NCBI GenBank assembly: GCA_949361645.1
Contig: OX442426.1
Location: 4,329,327-4,393,326, forward strand
DNA: 64,000 bases
Reading direction: 5' to 3'
Origin: Spongilla lacustris
Taxonomy: Eukaryota; Porifera; Demospongiae; Spongillida; Spongillidae
Shown: positions 21,736-32,921 of the stretch, in pieces
How the letters are laid out: each line of letters begins with the position of its first letter
Numbering within the stretch: position 1 is the first letter of the stretch
The notes under the pieces: generated by a model
Database searches by the model: none
What the model was told of the DNA's origin: nothing
What the model saw: the letters and a program-made list of their open reading frames with translations, nothing else
Made by a program: the position numbers and the translations under genes

Positions 21736-22786
21736 TGGATGGAATATGTTCATGTGCTTAAGTGTGAAACAAATTGCTTAGGTTGCTTACTTCTTCGTTT
21801 TGAGATGGATCCAGTTCTCATGTATATTGCAACCACCTAAGCAGCCTGAACTATGAACTGTATTTTTAGACAAGGAAAGTTTGATTCTATCATCCGCTGT
21901 CTATCTTCCTAACAAGATCAAGTTCATTCCCATAGGGTTTTTAAATTTCAACTGATATGCTGATCTACTTGAACTACATGGGTCTTTTAAAAGTGCTTGT
22001 AATCGCGAATGAAGAGAAGAACAAGGTTTGATTTGCATACACTAGCTTACCTAGTCCTTGTTTTCGAGACTTTAGACATACTGACTATCCTTCTCTTATT
22101 TCGTATCTATTAGGTGTTGATTGGTTATTACTTTACAATAACAGTCTAAATGCAGATGAATTCTGGACTAAAATATCACAAGTTTTGGAGTATTCAGTCT
22201 CTGAGTTTGTACCCCTTTCTCATATTCATCCTTGGAAATCGTCTGTTCCGAAGCACATTCGTTCCTTACTTCTAAAGAAAAAATACTGGTACCCCAAGAA
22301 TAAGCTGATATATCAACAGTATGCTAAACAATACGATGAAGCAGTCAAGTCTTATTACTCTTAAAGGGAGCTTGATATTGCTAAAAGCAAGAACATATCT
22401 AGATTTTATGCCTATGCTAACTCCAAACTTAATAGTAGTGTGGGTATACTATCTCTATTGAGTGATGATGGTACTTTGGCCATTGAAGATTGTGACAAAT
22501 GTGAACTTCTCAATAAATACTTTGTTTCTGTTTTTACTAAAGACAATGGCAAACACCAACATTTTCCTCTTCGTATACAAAGCACAAAATCTCTAAATAT
22601 CATCAGTTTTACTTATGACAGTGTTGAGATCTCTTAGGAACCTACCAAACAAATGCTCTAAAACTCCTGATGGTTTTCTGGCATTTTTTCTGAAGTCTAT
22701 TGCTCCTGCAATAGCATTCCCTCTAAGTTGTCTGTTTACTATGTCTATGGAAAGCGGTATCTTACCTGCTGTTTGGAAAGTCGGTT

Positions 22787-23266
22787 ATGTGTCCATTTTT
22801 TAAAAAGGGTGCTCGTCAACTTCCTAGTAACTATCACCCTGTTTCTATGACCAGTATACGTTGCAAAGTGATGGAATCTATTGTTTCTGAATCAATGGTT
22901 CATTTCCTCAGGGTTAATGGTCTGTTATCAAAAGATCAGCATGGTTTTCTACCCAAAAGGTCTACTTGTACCCAACTTTTGGTAACGCTAAATGAAATAT
23001 CATTGCTATCCGATGCTAAGATGCAGGTTGATGTAGTTTATATAGATTTTGCTAAAGCATTTGATTCCGTCTCGCATCAAAAGCTTCTACTAAAGTTAGA
23101 ATCTTACGGTTTCCATTCTCATCTGCTTGCTTGGATAAAGTTGTTTGTTAGTAATCGATATCAACGTGTCTACATAGGTTCAAAATTGTCGACCCCACTA
23201 CCTGTCATTAGTGGCGTTCCTCAGGGTTCTGTCTTAGGTCCGCTTCTTTTTCTCATATATATATAA
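22787..23266 (+). pseudogene. LINE reverse transcriptase, fingers and palm
   Basis: 159 open codons spanning RT blocks 1-4 (YHPVSMTSI, GFLPKRSTCTQ, YIDFAKAFDSVSH, GVPQGSVLGPLLF). It ends at a TAA just before the FADD block, which continues in the next frame. Confidence 0.8.
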
Positions 23267-23283
23267 ATGATCTACCGGATTGT

Positions 23284-24147
23284 TTGTCATCACCTGTTAA
23301 AGCTAAAATCTTCGCTGATGATACTAAAATTTATTTTCATCATTCTACTGGGGATACATCTCCCTTTGTAAGCTCATTATCTGCATTTTGTGATTGGGCA
23401 TCTAATTGGCAGCTCAGCATTGCTTTACAAAAGTGCAATGTCATCTCCTTTGGAAAGCAAATATCTGATACATCATACTCATTATGTGGGGTAACTTTAG
23501 AGCAAGTATCTTATCTTCGTGATCTTGGTGTTTATGTTTCATCAGATTTTAAACCTGGAATTCATTGCTCATCCATAGCGGCCAAAGCGTATTCTAGATG
23601 TTCTCTACTTATAAAAGGTTTCCATACTAGTGATGTCAGCATTCTATTACGTGTATTTAAAACCTACGTCAGGCCACTTTTAGAATTCAACACTCCAGTC
23701 TGGAATCCTTGGCTGTTTAAAGATATTGAGCATATAAAAGGAGTACAGTGTTACTTCACACGAGAAATTTGTAAACGTGCAAGGCTTCCTCACATGGATT
23801 ATGCATCCAGGTTAGCAAATCTTAATTTGTCATCGTTAGAATATCGTCGTGTTTATTTTGACCTTACAATGTGTTACAAAATTGTGAATAAGCTTTTGGA
23901 TATTGATGCAGCTGAGATGTTTACGGTCAGTTCAAACGTTCATTCCACTCGAGGAAATTCATACAGGCTCCAGTCGATCACCATACGTCGTCATGATTTT
24001 CGGCTATACTTTTTTACATCTAGGGTTGTTCCTATTTGGAATTCTTTGCCACAACATGTTGTATCTGCAAAGAATATCATCACCTTCATGTCTCACCTCC
24101 AAACTGTAGATCTATCTCCCTTTTGTAAACTGTATCCATTTAAATAG
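23284..24147 (+). pseudogene. LINE reverse transcriptase, palm and thumb
   Basis: 287 codons beginning just before FADDTKIYFHHS, then LQKCNVISFGK and the C-terminal region typical of jockey/CR1 LINEs. The open length suggests fairly recent activity despite breaks upstream. Confidence 0.8.
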
Positions 24148-24221
24148 GAAGTATATAAGTGCATTTACTCATGCCATTACTTGCCTCTTGCAGTGCATTA
24201 TCTGTACAATGCATTGAGAAA

Positions 24222-24279
<58 letters not shown>
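24222..24279. repeat. (ATT)n microsatellite
   Basis: About 18 ATT units. It lies directly 3' of both the plus-strand LINE and the minus-strand LINE copy b, and could be the tail or target of either. Confidence 0.95.
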
Positions 24280-24283
<4 letters not shown>

Positions 24284-24332
24284 ATAATTACAACATGTAT
24301 ACAGCACTTGAAAAACATGCAACTACTATTTC

Positions 24333-24572
24333 CTACATACACAGTCAGGATGGATGAAGCTCTCTTGCCAGGAGTGCCCTAGCAATGGACTTCACCAGAT
24401 GGAGGTTAAGCCTGCCATATATGTCTGCCACCACTAATGCCTTTGGCCTGGACTACATACACAGTCAGGATGGATGAAGCTCTCTTGCCAGGAGTGCCCT
24501 AGCAATGGACTTCACCAGATGGAGGTTAAGCCTGCCATATATGTCTGCCACCACTAATGCCTTTGGCCTGGA
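24333..24572. repeat. Exact 120-bp tandem duplication
   Basis: The segment from CTACATACACAGTCAGGATG to GCCTTTGGCCTGGA appears twice at exactly 120-bp spacing with no difference seen. It covers the C terminus of LINE copy b, so the protein end (LLARELHPS and stop) occurs twice. Confidence 0.9.
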
Positions 24573-26726
24573 CTGGCTGATGGCAAGGTGGGATGCAAGC
24601 CTGGAGAATGTTCCTTGAGCAACCTCACCCCAGTTGCCGTACGTTTCTACTGCCAAGGGTGTGCAGGCCCACCCTAGCTCTTGACATTTGGGGCTATTGG
24701 CCTGCAACTTCCGATTCTCTGCTACAAGTGCTGCAGCACCAACCACTTGGCATGACTCCCCCAAGATGACAGGAGTGAGTGGAGAGGTCACTGTGATGTC
24801 CATTGCTGCAGGTCTACCTCTGTCCCAACCTGTCACAAGCAAATCAGCAGGACGTTGACGATTGTGATCTCTTGTGAGACCATGACCCTTTTCCACTGCA
24901 ACAGACAGGTGGGCTCGACGGAAGAAATCTGCAAGCACATCGCGCATCATGTTATGACGTATGACAACATCTCCCCCATGTCGACATGTTATTGCATGGT
25001 GACCTAGTGGGTCAAGGGCAGCATGGGGGCAAAATGGACAAGTTGAACGGCCTGAAGTATCCAATCCCAGCCACCATTTAAAGACCATCTGACACTCATT
25101 AGGCTCCAGGTGCAAGCCTAGACCGGGAGAAGGGACAACAGACTGCCAGGAGCCTGCATGGGGAGCAGAGACGGATAACAAGCGAGCCTTGTTGGGTACA
25201 GATGAGGAATTGAGCAGCGAAATAAACAGCTGGTCATCCAATCGCCGTGACAATTCTCTCTGTGGAATGGAGGGAAAAGCCAAGACTGATTCTACAGTGA
25301 CTACATCCGGCTGTGAAACTCTAGAGTTAAACAGTGCAATAGCGTGCTTAAGGTGGTTGTTGTCTGGTTGGCCAATACCAGATAAAGCAAAAGATGAAAT
25401 GAAAGCAGCCGGTGCATGATAAGAGACCGCTCGAAACCCCAGGCCACCAAACCTCAAACTAAGTTGTGCCTGGCTCCAGGCAGCTTGAGAAATCTCAATG
25501 GCAGTGCTCAGCATAAAGCAATTTCTCACTTCCTCATCAAAAACCTCTAGAGCATCTGACACAAGGCTGGGGGGAGTGACCCTCGCAATGTGGACCATTC
25601 TGCAGAAGCTCCCACACATACGTAGAAGGGTAACTGCGACATGAAGGTCAACTTCAGCCACTTCTGACAGGCCTGAAAGCAACTTTTTAGACTCAGCACA
25701 CTTGTCTGCAATGAATTTAGAGCAGTACAAGTAATCTCCAATTGGTCCCCCGAGGATGTCAAGATTAGGCAAGAGTGAGCACTTTACTGTAGGGGGAAAG
25801 GATGCATTTCCTGTTCTACTAAACAGCTCACATTTTGAGAAATTGATATGGATACCCACAGCAGGGCCCAGCTCCTCAATCAGTTGTACAGCACGAAGGA
25901 CTGCTGGGCGATTGCCAGCTAGGACCCCATCATCCATATACCAGGCCTGTAGGAGTAGGTCAATGCATTCATCATCTGCATCGATACTTGATACCAACTT
26001 CTGGAGGACTAAAGAAAACAGCAAGGGACCTAGGGGGTCACCCTGCTGCACTCCGCATTCCGAACTGATCTGCCCAAGTGGATGCCATAGCAGTGGATGG
26101 GACCCATAGCAGTAGGAAACCCAGTGAAAAAGCTCCGGAAAATAAGTGACACATTCTCTGAAGATTGCTTGTCTAGAAACTAGATTGAAAGCATTTTGCA
26201 TGTCGACCTTGAAACACACAAAATCCTCATCCAACCAGTGGTCCTCGATACAACCTCTGACAGTATGTATGATCTTTTCTGCCCCTGCCTGACAGGCCAC
26301 ACCAAACTGTAAGGGTTGAAAGAAGTCTGCCGCCTTGTCCTTCAAAATGGTACACACACACTTTCCCGCCAGCCTCCTAATTACCTCTCCTACAGCAATT
26401 GGCCTGATATCAGGTGGGCAACCCTCTTTGACCTTGTTCAAAGCAATTAGCCTAGCTCCAGCAATAAATCTGGACACTGACGCTGGGGCTTTGCCAGCTA
26501 CAAGGATGTTGACTACTTGTCGAAGTAAGGGGCAAATAGGTGTAGGAAGGGGGATTTTAGCCACATCAATCAGGTGTTGCACCCGCAAACCTGAGGGACC
26601 CACAGCTGTATCCTTGGGAAAGGACAGGAGAACAGAGTGGATGTTGAAGTCTGGCCCCAGTGTAATAGGTACACAGTCGTCTTCTTGCACTAAAGGAACT
26701 GGACCTCTGGGATGTTTTGCTTTCAA
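24465..26726 (-). pseudogene. LINE copy b reverse transcriptase and endonuclease
   Basis: 753 open codons continuing directly after the nonsense codon. RT motifs in order: VGPSGLRVQHLID, GARLIALNKVKEG, IRPIAVGEVIRRL, FKVDMQNAFNLVSR, GVQQGDPLGPLLFSLVL, catalytic WYMDDGVLAG, KCELFSR. The C-terminal part holds CPFCPHAALDPLGHHAITC (zinc-binding) and RPADLLVTGWDRGRPAAMDI, the region equivalent to the PD-(D/E)xK endonuclease of R2-type LINEs. All catalytic residues I can identify are present, so only the upstream stop disables it. Confidence 0.85.
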
Positions 26727-26729
26727 CAG

Positions 26730-28229
26730 TTACCAAGTTGTTTCATTGTTTGGTGCTATTCCATTAGACTGCAGGATACGGCATGCTTTCCCCATCATGC
26801 CCGATCTCCCCAAAGATACAGCTTGGTTAATTACATTGGTGCGATCTTTACTTAAAGAGCCATGCTTGCCTCCATTGTGACTAGCTGTTCGTGTTTTGGC
26901 CATGTTCCAAAGAGCTGCAAGGTCATTTTCGATCCACATGTTGCAAAGTGTATCTACCGGAGGAGGTCTTCCATGTTTCCTTCTATGGCCTGATGAAGGA
27001 AGAACACACTTCGGGAGCATGAATAGTTTGAGCCAAGCATCCTCTGAGTTGTCGTGAATGACACCTCGCAAAGCTGATGACAATGCTCGGGCGAAAGCAG
27101 GCCTGGATCCTGAAGGAATGAAACGTAGGGTTGGCTGATTAAGGAGGCACACCTCCTCAAATGTAGGAAGACTAGGTTCAGGTTGGTGGGGGGGAGTAGC
27201 TTCCACAGGTGGATTGTCAACAGGTAAGTCTGAGCCTTGGGCAGCAGCTGCCCCCCCAGCACATTTTTTGGAATGTGTGGCAAGCCTAGAGTTGGAGACC
27301 AGCTGAACACAATTGCGACAGATGTAGAGGTCGTTCTCCTCCAGCCAGGTGATTGGCACATCACCAGGGAAAACCTCTTGTGCATGAAGCGTCATGTGGG
27401 CTTTCCACATAGAGGGAGCGATCAATTCTGGGCATCCTTCGACAATACACTGCTGCTTCCGTCGCGGCCTAGTTGTCTGGTGACTGCAAGTGGAGACTGG
27501 TGGCTGACTATAAACACGCTGCCCTTTCGTGGGTCTGTTGGAAACCCTCGAAGAGGCTCTGGATGAAGGACCGGGAAGTTGCTCTGGGGAAGTAGGAGGT
27601 GAAGGAGGCTGACGAGGCAATGATTCAATTGTGGGGGGCACGAGTGGGAACTGAGGCCGTGAGGTCAACGAAGGTTGAAGCGACGCGGGAGATGAGGGCG
27701 GTGACTGTGGATTCGACGCTGGAATTGGTTGCGGCGATGGTGCGGGTAGGATGATGGCGTTTGGGGAGGCTATGCGGTTAGCGCATTTCCCCCTTCTACC
27801 AGGGTAGCAGTTCACACAAGGGCGCTCTTCCCGACAGCACTTGCAAGTCGTGCAGCGGGCACCAGAGGAGTGGCATTTGCAGCAAGTGGCCGATGGTGAA
27901 GGCGGACGCGAAGACATAGGAACGGCAGACAGCTGCTGTGAATGAGCAGAAGGCCATGCGGACAGCTGCTGTGAATGTGATGGTGATGATGGATCTGAAA
28001 GAAGTCGCGGTGATGCGGAGTCTGGAGGCAGATCATCACCAGAAGAAGCTATGGATGACGGAGAGGGAGGTGGTAGCGTCGAGATACTAGATAAATGCTC
28101 GGGCGACATGATTAAGTTCCTGCACTTCCCTCGACGGCAAGGATAGCAATCAGAGCACGGAATGTTCTTCCTAGCGCATGAACAGCCCTTACATATGGCG
28201 TTCCTTCCGTTGCAGCTACAGCACGGCAT
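26730..28229 (-). CDS. LINE copy b N-terminal region: Cys-rich and zinc-finger DNA-binding part
   Basis: 499 codons starting MPCCSCNGRNAICKGCSC. Two similar Cys-rich modules occur: residues 3-36, ending CYPCRRGKCRN, and residues about 117-150, ending CYPGRRGKCAN. They resemble CXC/tesmin-type zinc modules. A long Pro/Ser-rich linker follows (residues 150-240). Then come a C2H2 finger, CIVEGCPELIAPSMWKAHMT and LH (C-x4-C-x12-H-x3-H), and CRNCVQLVSNSRLATHSKKC. In R2-like LINEs such fingers bind the target site. The frame ends at a TAA that is in frame with the RT, so this was one protein. The Cys-rich duplicate is not a feature I know from R2 itself. Confidence 0.75.
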   Translation of the reverse strand: MPCCSCNGRNAICKGCSCARKNIPCSDCYPCRRGKCRNLIMSPEHLSSISTLPPPSPSSIASSGDDLPPDSASPRLLSDPSSPSHSQQLSAWPSAHSQQLSAVPMSSRPPSPSATCCKCHSSGARCTTCKCCREERPCVNCYPGRRGKCANRIASPNAIILPAPSPQPIPASNPQSPPSSPASLQPSLTSRPQFPLVPPTIESLPRQPPSPPTSPEQLPGPSSRASSRVSNRPTKGQRVYSQPPVSTCSHQTTRPRRKQQCIVEGCPELIAPSMWKAHMTLHAQEVFPGDVPITWLEENDLYICRNCVQLVSNSRLATHSKKCAGGAAAAQGSDLPVDNPPVEATPPHQPEPSLPTFEEVCLLNQPTLRFIPSGSRPAFARALSSALRGVIHDNSEDAWLKLFMLPKCVLPSSGHRRKHGRPPPVDTLCNMWIENDLAALWNMAKTRTASHNGGKHGSLSKDRTNVINQAVSLGRSGMMGKACRILQSNGIAPNNETTW

Positions 28230-28259
28230 ATTGTAACAACGCTGCTGATTCTAGGCCAC

Positions 28260-28260
<1 letters not shown>

Positions 28261-28296
<36 letters not shown>
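28261..28296. repeat. (ATT)n microsatellite between tandem LINEs
   Basis: Twelve ATT units at the junction of the 3' end of copy c and the 5' end of copy b. Confidence 0.95.
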
Positions 28297-31216
28297 TTAA
28301 TATAACTTGATAATACATGCAAATTTTTACATACACTGTACAGCACACCAACAAAAAAAGTCACAGAAGCAACCACCCCACACCCACACACCTCAACCCC
28401 CCTCCTCCGAATGCCGAAACCTTGCACGGGAGAGCAAGGCTCTAGCATAGGCTCTCACAAGCGAAAGGCTTAGCCTCTGGTATAAGATGGTGGTAGCCTG
28501 TGATTTGTTGCATCCCATTTGGATGGCTAGACGAGCCGCAAGCCGCATAAAGGATTGTTGTGCTTCCATGCCCCAGCATCCATATGACTCCACAGCTAGG
28601 GGAATGCACACCCATCCACGCTCAGCACACTTGAAATCATTGGCATTATGCTTTCTTGCCTCAGCAACCAGAGCAGAAGACCCACATCTCACCCCTGCTT
28701 CAGTCAAAGTGGTTGGGTTAAGCGGTGAAATGATAGTGAGGTCAAAAGCAGCAGGTTTGCCAAGATGCCAGTTGTTGACAAGTACGTCAGCAGGACGAGA
28801 GTGCAGTCTGTCAAGACCGAGACCACTTCCAACTTCGACCTGACCTCCTAAGCAAGCCCTATGACAGAACTCCTCAAAAACATCACGAAGGCTGTTGTGA
28901 CGCAAGACCACATCACCCCCGTGTTTGCACGTCAATGCATGGTGACCAAGCAGGTCCAGCCTGTGGTTAGGACAATACGGACAGCATGAGTCAAAGGAAA
29001 CATCCATACCAAGCCACCACTTGATGGCAACCTGAAATTCATTAGGCTCTAGATGCAGGTTAAGGTCTGGAGAGGGGATAACAGTAAGCCAAGAAGCGGC
29101 ATGACACGAAGAGACTGATAATAAGCGAGCTCTATTGGCCGGAGAGGAGAGATCAAACAGCTGCCGAAACTGCTGATCTTCAATTTTGCCAGACAAAGTG
29201 TGCTGGCGCAGGTTAGAGGTGGCTAATATCTCTTCAGAGATAGAATCAGCTGCTGGCACTAGCTCATTAAAAAGCACGATTGATTCTGACAAATTTAAGT
29301 TAAAGGACTTGTTAAAGCCCGAACTACTAAGTGAAGATAGGTACGCTGCAGCGGAATGGCATGACAAGCTACGAAGGCCAAGTCCACCCCTACTAAGATT
29401 GAGCTGTGCTTGCATCCAATCAATATCAGAGGTGTCTAACGCTGTGCATTCAGAGAAGCATTGGCGCACCTCCTTGTCAAATAAAGCCAAGCCCTCAGCG
29501 ATGTATGAAGGAGGTGCGGAACGGGCAAGGTGAACGAACTTACAGAATGAGGCACACTGCCGTAGGAGAAGAAAAGCCACCTGGGGATCCACTGCACCTA
29601 CTTCTGTCAATTGCGATAGGAGTTTTGCTGCATCGGCACGCTTTTGTGCTAAGAATTTGGCACAAAAAATGGGATCACCAATTGGTGCACCAAGAATCTC
29701 GAGGTTAGGTACCCGTGACACTTTCATCTCAGGAGGGAAGGAGGACAGGTCACCCTGTCCAAACAACTCGCACTTAGAAAAGTTGATGAACAGCCCCAAT
29801 GATGGACCCATCTCTTGAATAAGAGTCACCGCCCGGTTAACAGCCTGAGAGTGTCCTGCCAAAACACCGTCGTCAAGGAACCATCTGTTAAACAATAGAG
29901 ATACACAATCCTTGTCCTGTGCGAGGGATAGCACCAACTTGTACAGAACTATGGAAAAGAGAAGTGGACCCAGAGGATCCCCTTGCTGGACACCTGTCTC
30001 CGAACTTATCTGTCCAAGAGGGTGCCATAACGTGGGGTGGGAACCGTAACACCAGCCTACCCAGGGAAGAAGCTCTGGGAAATGGACTGCACATTCCTCC
30101 AGGAGAGCCTGACGAGACACCAAGTTGAATGCATTAGACAAATCCACCTTGCAAACAGTAAAATTATCATCTTTCCAATGTTCCTGGATGCAGCTCCTAA
30201 CACCATGAATCACCATATCTGCCCCAGCAGGGCAAGCAACTCCATATTGAAAAAGAGCGAAAAATTCTGAAGCTTTGGGCTTGGTGATGATACAAAGACA
30301 CTTCCCTGTTAAACGTCTTAATACCTCCCCAACTACAATAGGGCGAATGTCCAATGGACGTCCCTCCTTGCTCTTCACTAATGCAGTGAGAGAACCCCCA
30401 GCCAGAAACTTTGATACCGAAACTGGAGCTTTACCACTGGCCAGGATGTTGACTACACCACGCAAAGAGGAACAAATAGAAGTAGGTAGATGGATCAAGC
30501 AGATGCTGAATACAAAGCCCTGAAGGGCCACAGGCTGTACCTTTGGGGAAGGAATGGAGAACTGACAAAATGTTAAAGTCATGTGGCAACACATGATTGA
30601 CAGGAGGACCTGAAGAGATAGGCAGAGAAGGATGGGGACCTTTAGGATGCTTCTGCTGGAGCAAATCCCCACACCTCTGGGGTATTTGGAGCGACACCTG
30701 GTGAAACAAGGGCCTGGCAAGCTTTTCCTAGTAACCCCTCTCTACTCAGACCTACAGCCGAAGAAATCTTTTTGGAAATATCCACCTGAGAATTTTGCTT
30801 TTGAGAAGGGATGACAGGACGCTTGTTTATTCGGTTCCAAATGATACCAATGTCACCTTGAGACCACAGGTTGCATAACTGCTCTATCGACGGGTGCTTA
30901 CAGTTACGCCCACCCCGCCTAGAAGCTCGCAGCACACATTTGGGAAGCATAAAGAGCCTCAACCATGCCTCCTCTGAGTTCTCATAGCAGATTGATTTCA
31001 GGACGTCTGACAGGACCCGAGCAAAGGCAGGCCTGGTCTTTTGGGGAATGTAGCGAATTGTTGGACACTGTAGTTCACAGACAACGTCAAATGAAGGAAG
31101 TGCAGGCATTTGATTTTCAGAAGGACTGGAGTCAGCAAGGGAACTATGAAGGAAACCACGACCACCTGAGACATTTGTGGGGCACTTCTCCAGATGAGAT
31201 GCAAAGCGGGACACTG
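28297..31216 (-). mobile_element. R2/R4-like LINE, 5'-truncated (copy c)
   Basis: Same orientation and architecture as copy b but clearly diverged. It begins inside the second zinc finger (RFASHLEKC near 31200), directly abutting a short (TAA)n. It keeps RT (FKVDL-like block, GVQQGDPLGPLLFSIVL, RWFLDDGVLAG) and the C-terminal CPYCPNHRLDLLGHHALTC and RPADVLVNNWHLGKPAAFDL. Several frameshifts lie between 30430 and 30720. The 3' end terminates at the (ATT)n of 28261-28296. Confidence 0.85.
28393..30510 (-). pseudogene. LINE copy c reverse transcriptase and endonuclease
   Basis: A continuous frame from the RVVNILASGKAPVSV-like block to a stop at 28393. The catalytic box is FLDD rather than YMDD. 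The endonuclease region and CCHC-like motif are intact. It is divided from its N-terminal part by frameshifts at about 30500 and 30650-30720. Confidence 0.8.
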
Positions 31217-31225
31217 TATTATTAT
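30642..31225 (-). pseudogene. LINE copy c N-terminal remnant
   Basis: Contains SRFASHLEKCPTNVSG, then IRYIPQKTRPAFARVLSDVL, EEAWLRLFMLPKCVLRASRR and LSREGLLGKACQALVSPGVA. These align with copy b residues about 320-495. The Cys-rich modules and first finger are missing because of the 5' truncation. Confidence 0.75.
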
Positions 31226-31229
31226 TATT
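31217..31229. repeat. Short (ATT)n at the 5' junction of LINE copy c
   Basis: Four ATT units directly at the point where homology to copy b starts. Confidence 0.7.
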
Positions 31230-31329
31230 CGTTAATTTAAACCTACCATTGTAGCAGGAAGGTGTAAAATTGTTTTGTATTGTGCATGCAAATGAGCTTT
31301 GTGACATCATTCGGGCTGTCCATGCAGTT

Positions 31330-32594
31330 GAACCATAATGGCTACAAGAAACTGTGAGACTATGTAAGTGTATCCTTGAGATATGGTAACCGTAACTTGC
31401 ACTCCTATATTTGTTCTCGTTTTAGGAAGGCCATAGTGTTAGGGATGACATTCCATACTGATATTCAACTTTACCTTCAGAAGGATCATTAAGTTTAGGG
31501 TTGGCTGTACCATTTAAAATTTCCACATGCTGCAGTGACAGCTATAGTAACTAATGCAAGCACAGAAGTTATACATTGTAGAATTTAACTTAAGTTATCG
31601 GCAACCATTCAAAATGTTACCCTAACCCTGAACAACCCTAGCACCCTAACATTACACATGATAGGCAAGTAAAGTCATCCCTAATTATTGATAGTAGATT
31701 GAATACAAAATTTGGAGAGCAAAATTTTTTCCTTATGCAGGATTCACATGCAGTAGTGCAGGCTTATTAGTCCTTCATTGTACATGTAGGGGTACTGCCT
31801 CAGCTTCATCTAAAGTTACAATGTATCTTGCATGCCATTTTACATGCATTATTTTTCATATGAAGGTGCAAAGTCAGACTCAATACTTAGGAAAAAAAAA
31901 GAGACTTTGTGCAGGAGTTTTGCACCAGCACACAATCCTGACATCCAGCTAAATGTAGGTCAGCCACATAACACAGGTCCTATATAACGTTTGGGGCAGA
32001 GTTAAAGTGGATCTCATATATACAAGACACAGTCGAAAATGAGTGCACATGGCAGACCATTTCTCCGCCCAGTCTTCTTGAATAGTAAGACAATTACAAG
32101 AACATGTGGTGTTCTGGAGTCAGTTTGGAAAACAAACTGAATTGTGGAAGTGTTTCCACTTGCATTGAAACACTTTGTCTTATGTGCAGCTTCAATGATT
32201 TTTCTTGCTTTAAGGTAGTCATGCTTTATGTTTCAGCACTATAATTTTTGGTGATCAGCATACAAGGCCATTCATTAACATCCTTTTAAGCTTCAAATAT
32301 AACCCCTCAGCTTCTTTGCCAAGTAGTATAGTTGAGTTGTACACAATACATGTTTGACACACATCAATAAGACATACTCTAAAATGGTATAGTTTTAAGG
32401 TGAATGCTTGGAGTTATACACCTATATATAAATCCAAAATTACAATCATAGCTCTTGGGAGTTCATATCAGTTCCAAGTAATAAAAAGTGTGGGGAAAAA
32501 TCATCCTGTTAACTGCTCAAAAAGATAAAAAAGATACTTTGAGACTAACTGCAGCCATGTACAGAGGTGGCTTGAAATACTATGCTTGCAATCT
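31330..32594. other. No gene recognised
   Basis: AT-rich non-coding sequence; no supported exon, RNA gene or repeat unit. Confidence 0.3.
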
Positions 32595-32830
32595 ACAGAT
32601 CGAGAGATTGCACAGAATCTATAGCTACACGATCAATCGATTGTGCTAACTCAGCAATGCGCAATCGGTCGATTGCGCGATTCCTATAGTTGCGCGATCG
32701 ATCAATTGAAGATTGCACGTGATCGATCAATGATTGCACGCAATCGACCGATAGGTGTGCAATCAATGGATCCATCGTTGGTGCAGCGCAACCGATGGAG
32801 TGTGCAAATCCATTGATCGCGCTTTAATAC
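32595..32830. repeat. GATCGATC-rich palindromic repeat cluster, second copy
   Basis: Repeats of GCAATCGATCGATTGCGCG-like motifs and TGCACACC/GGATCCATTGATTG blocks, with GCAAATCCATTGATCGCGC at the right edge. This is the reverse complement of the left edge of the 21588-21735 cluster. Confidence 0.6.
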
Positions 32831-32921
32831 AATCACTGTACATTCACATGCAAACACTTTGATTGGTCCATTCATATTTGTGCTGCACCCTGAGTGTGAT
32901 TCTCATCACCAATTGACATGC

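Larger units (their letters stand above)
22090..24147 (+). mobile_element. Jockey/CR1-type LINE, 5'-truncated and frameshifted
   Basis: The forward strand shows the thumb-side N-terminal region (SVGILSLLSDDGTLA, 22440), then RT motifs: LPSNYHPVSMTSI, LSKDQHGFLPKRSTCTQLL, VVYIDFAKAFDSVSHQKLL, ISGVPQGSVLGPLLFLIYI, and in a new frame AKIFADDTKIY with catalytic FADD. The C-terminal part (23284-24147) is open to its stop. Breaks occur near 22364, 22636, 22800 and 23266. The upstream apurinic-type endonuclease is absent. Confidence 0.85.
24280..28260 (-). mobile_element. R2/R4-like LINE, near complete (copy b)
   Basis: The element is bounded on both sides by (ATT)n on the + strand, i.e. (TAA)n in its own sense. 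One reading frame of about 1255 codons runs from 28229 to 24465 with a single in-frame TAA at 26730-26732; copy d has Glu (GAG) at that place. Domain order is Cys-rich motifs, two zinc-finger-like motifs, RT with intact YMDD, a CCHC-like motif and a restriction-like endonuclease region. This is the architecture of early-branching REL-endonuclease LINEs (R2, R4, NeSL groups). The 5' UTR is only about 30 bp. Confidence 0.85.

Noticed and set aside
24222..24279. (ATT)n as 3' tail of the plus-strand jockey/CR1-type LINE
   Set aside because: Possible, but the orientation matches the (TAA)n flank of minus-strand copy b, which has the same repeat at its other end; left undecided rather than assigned to the plus LINE.
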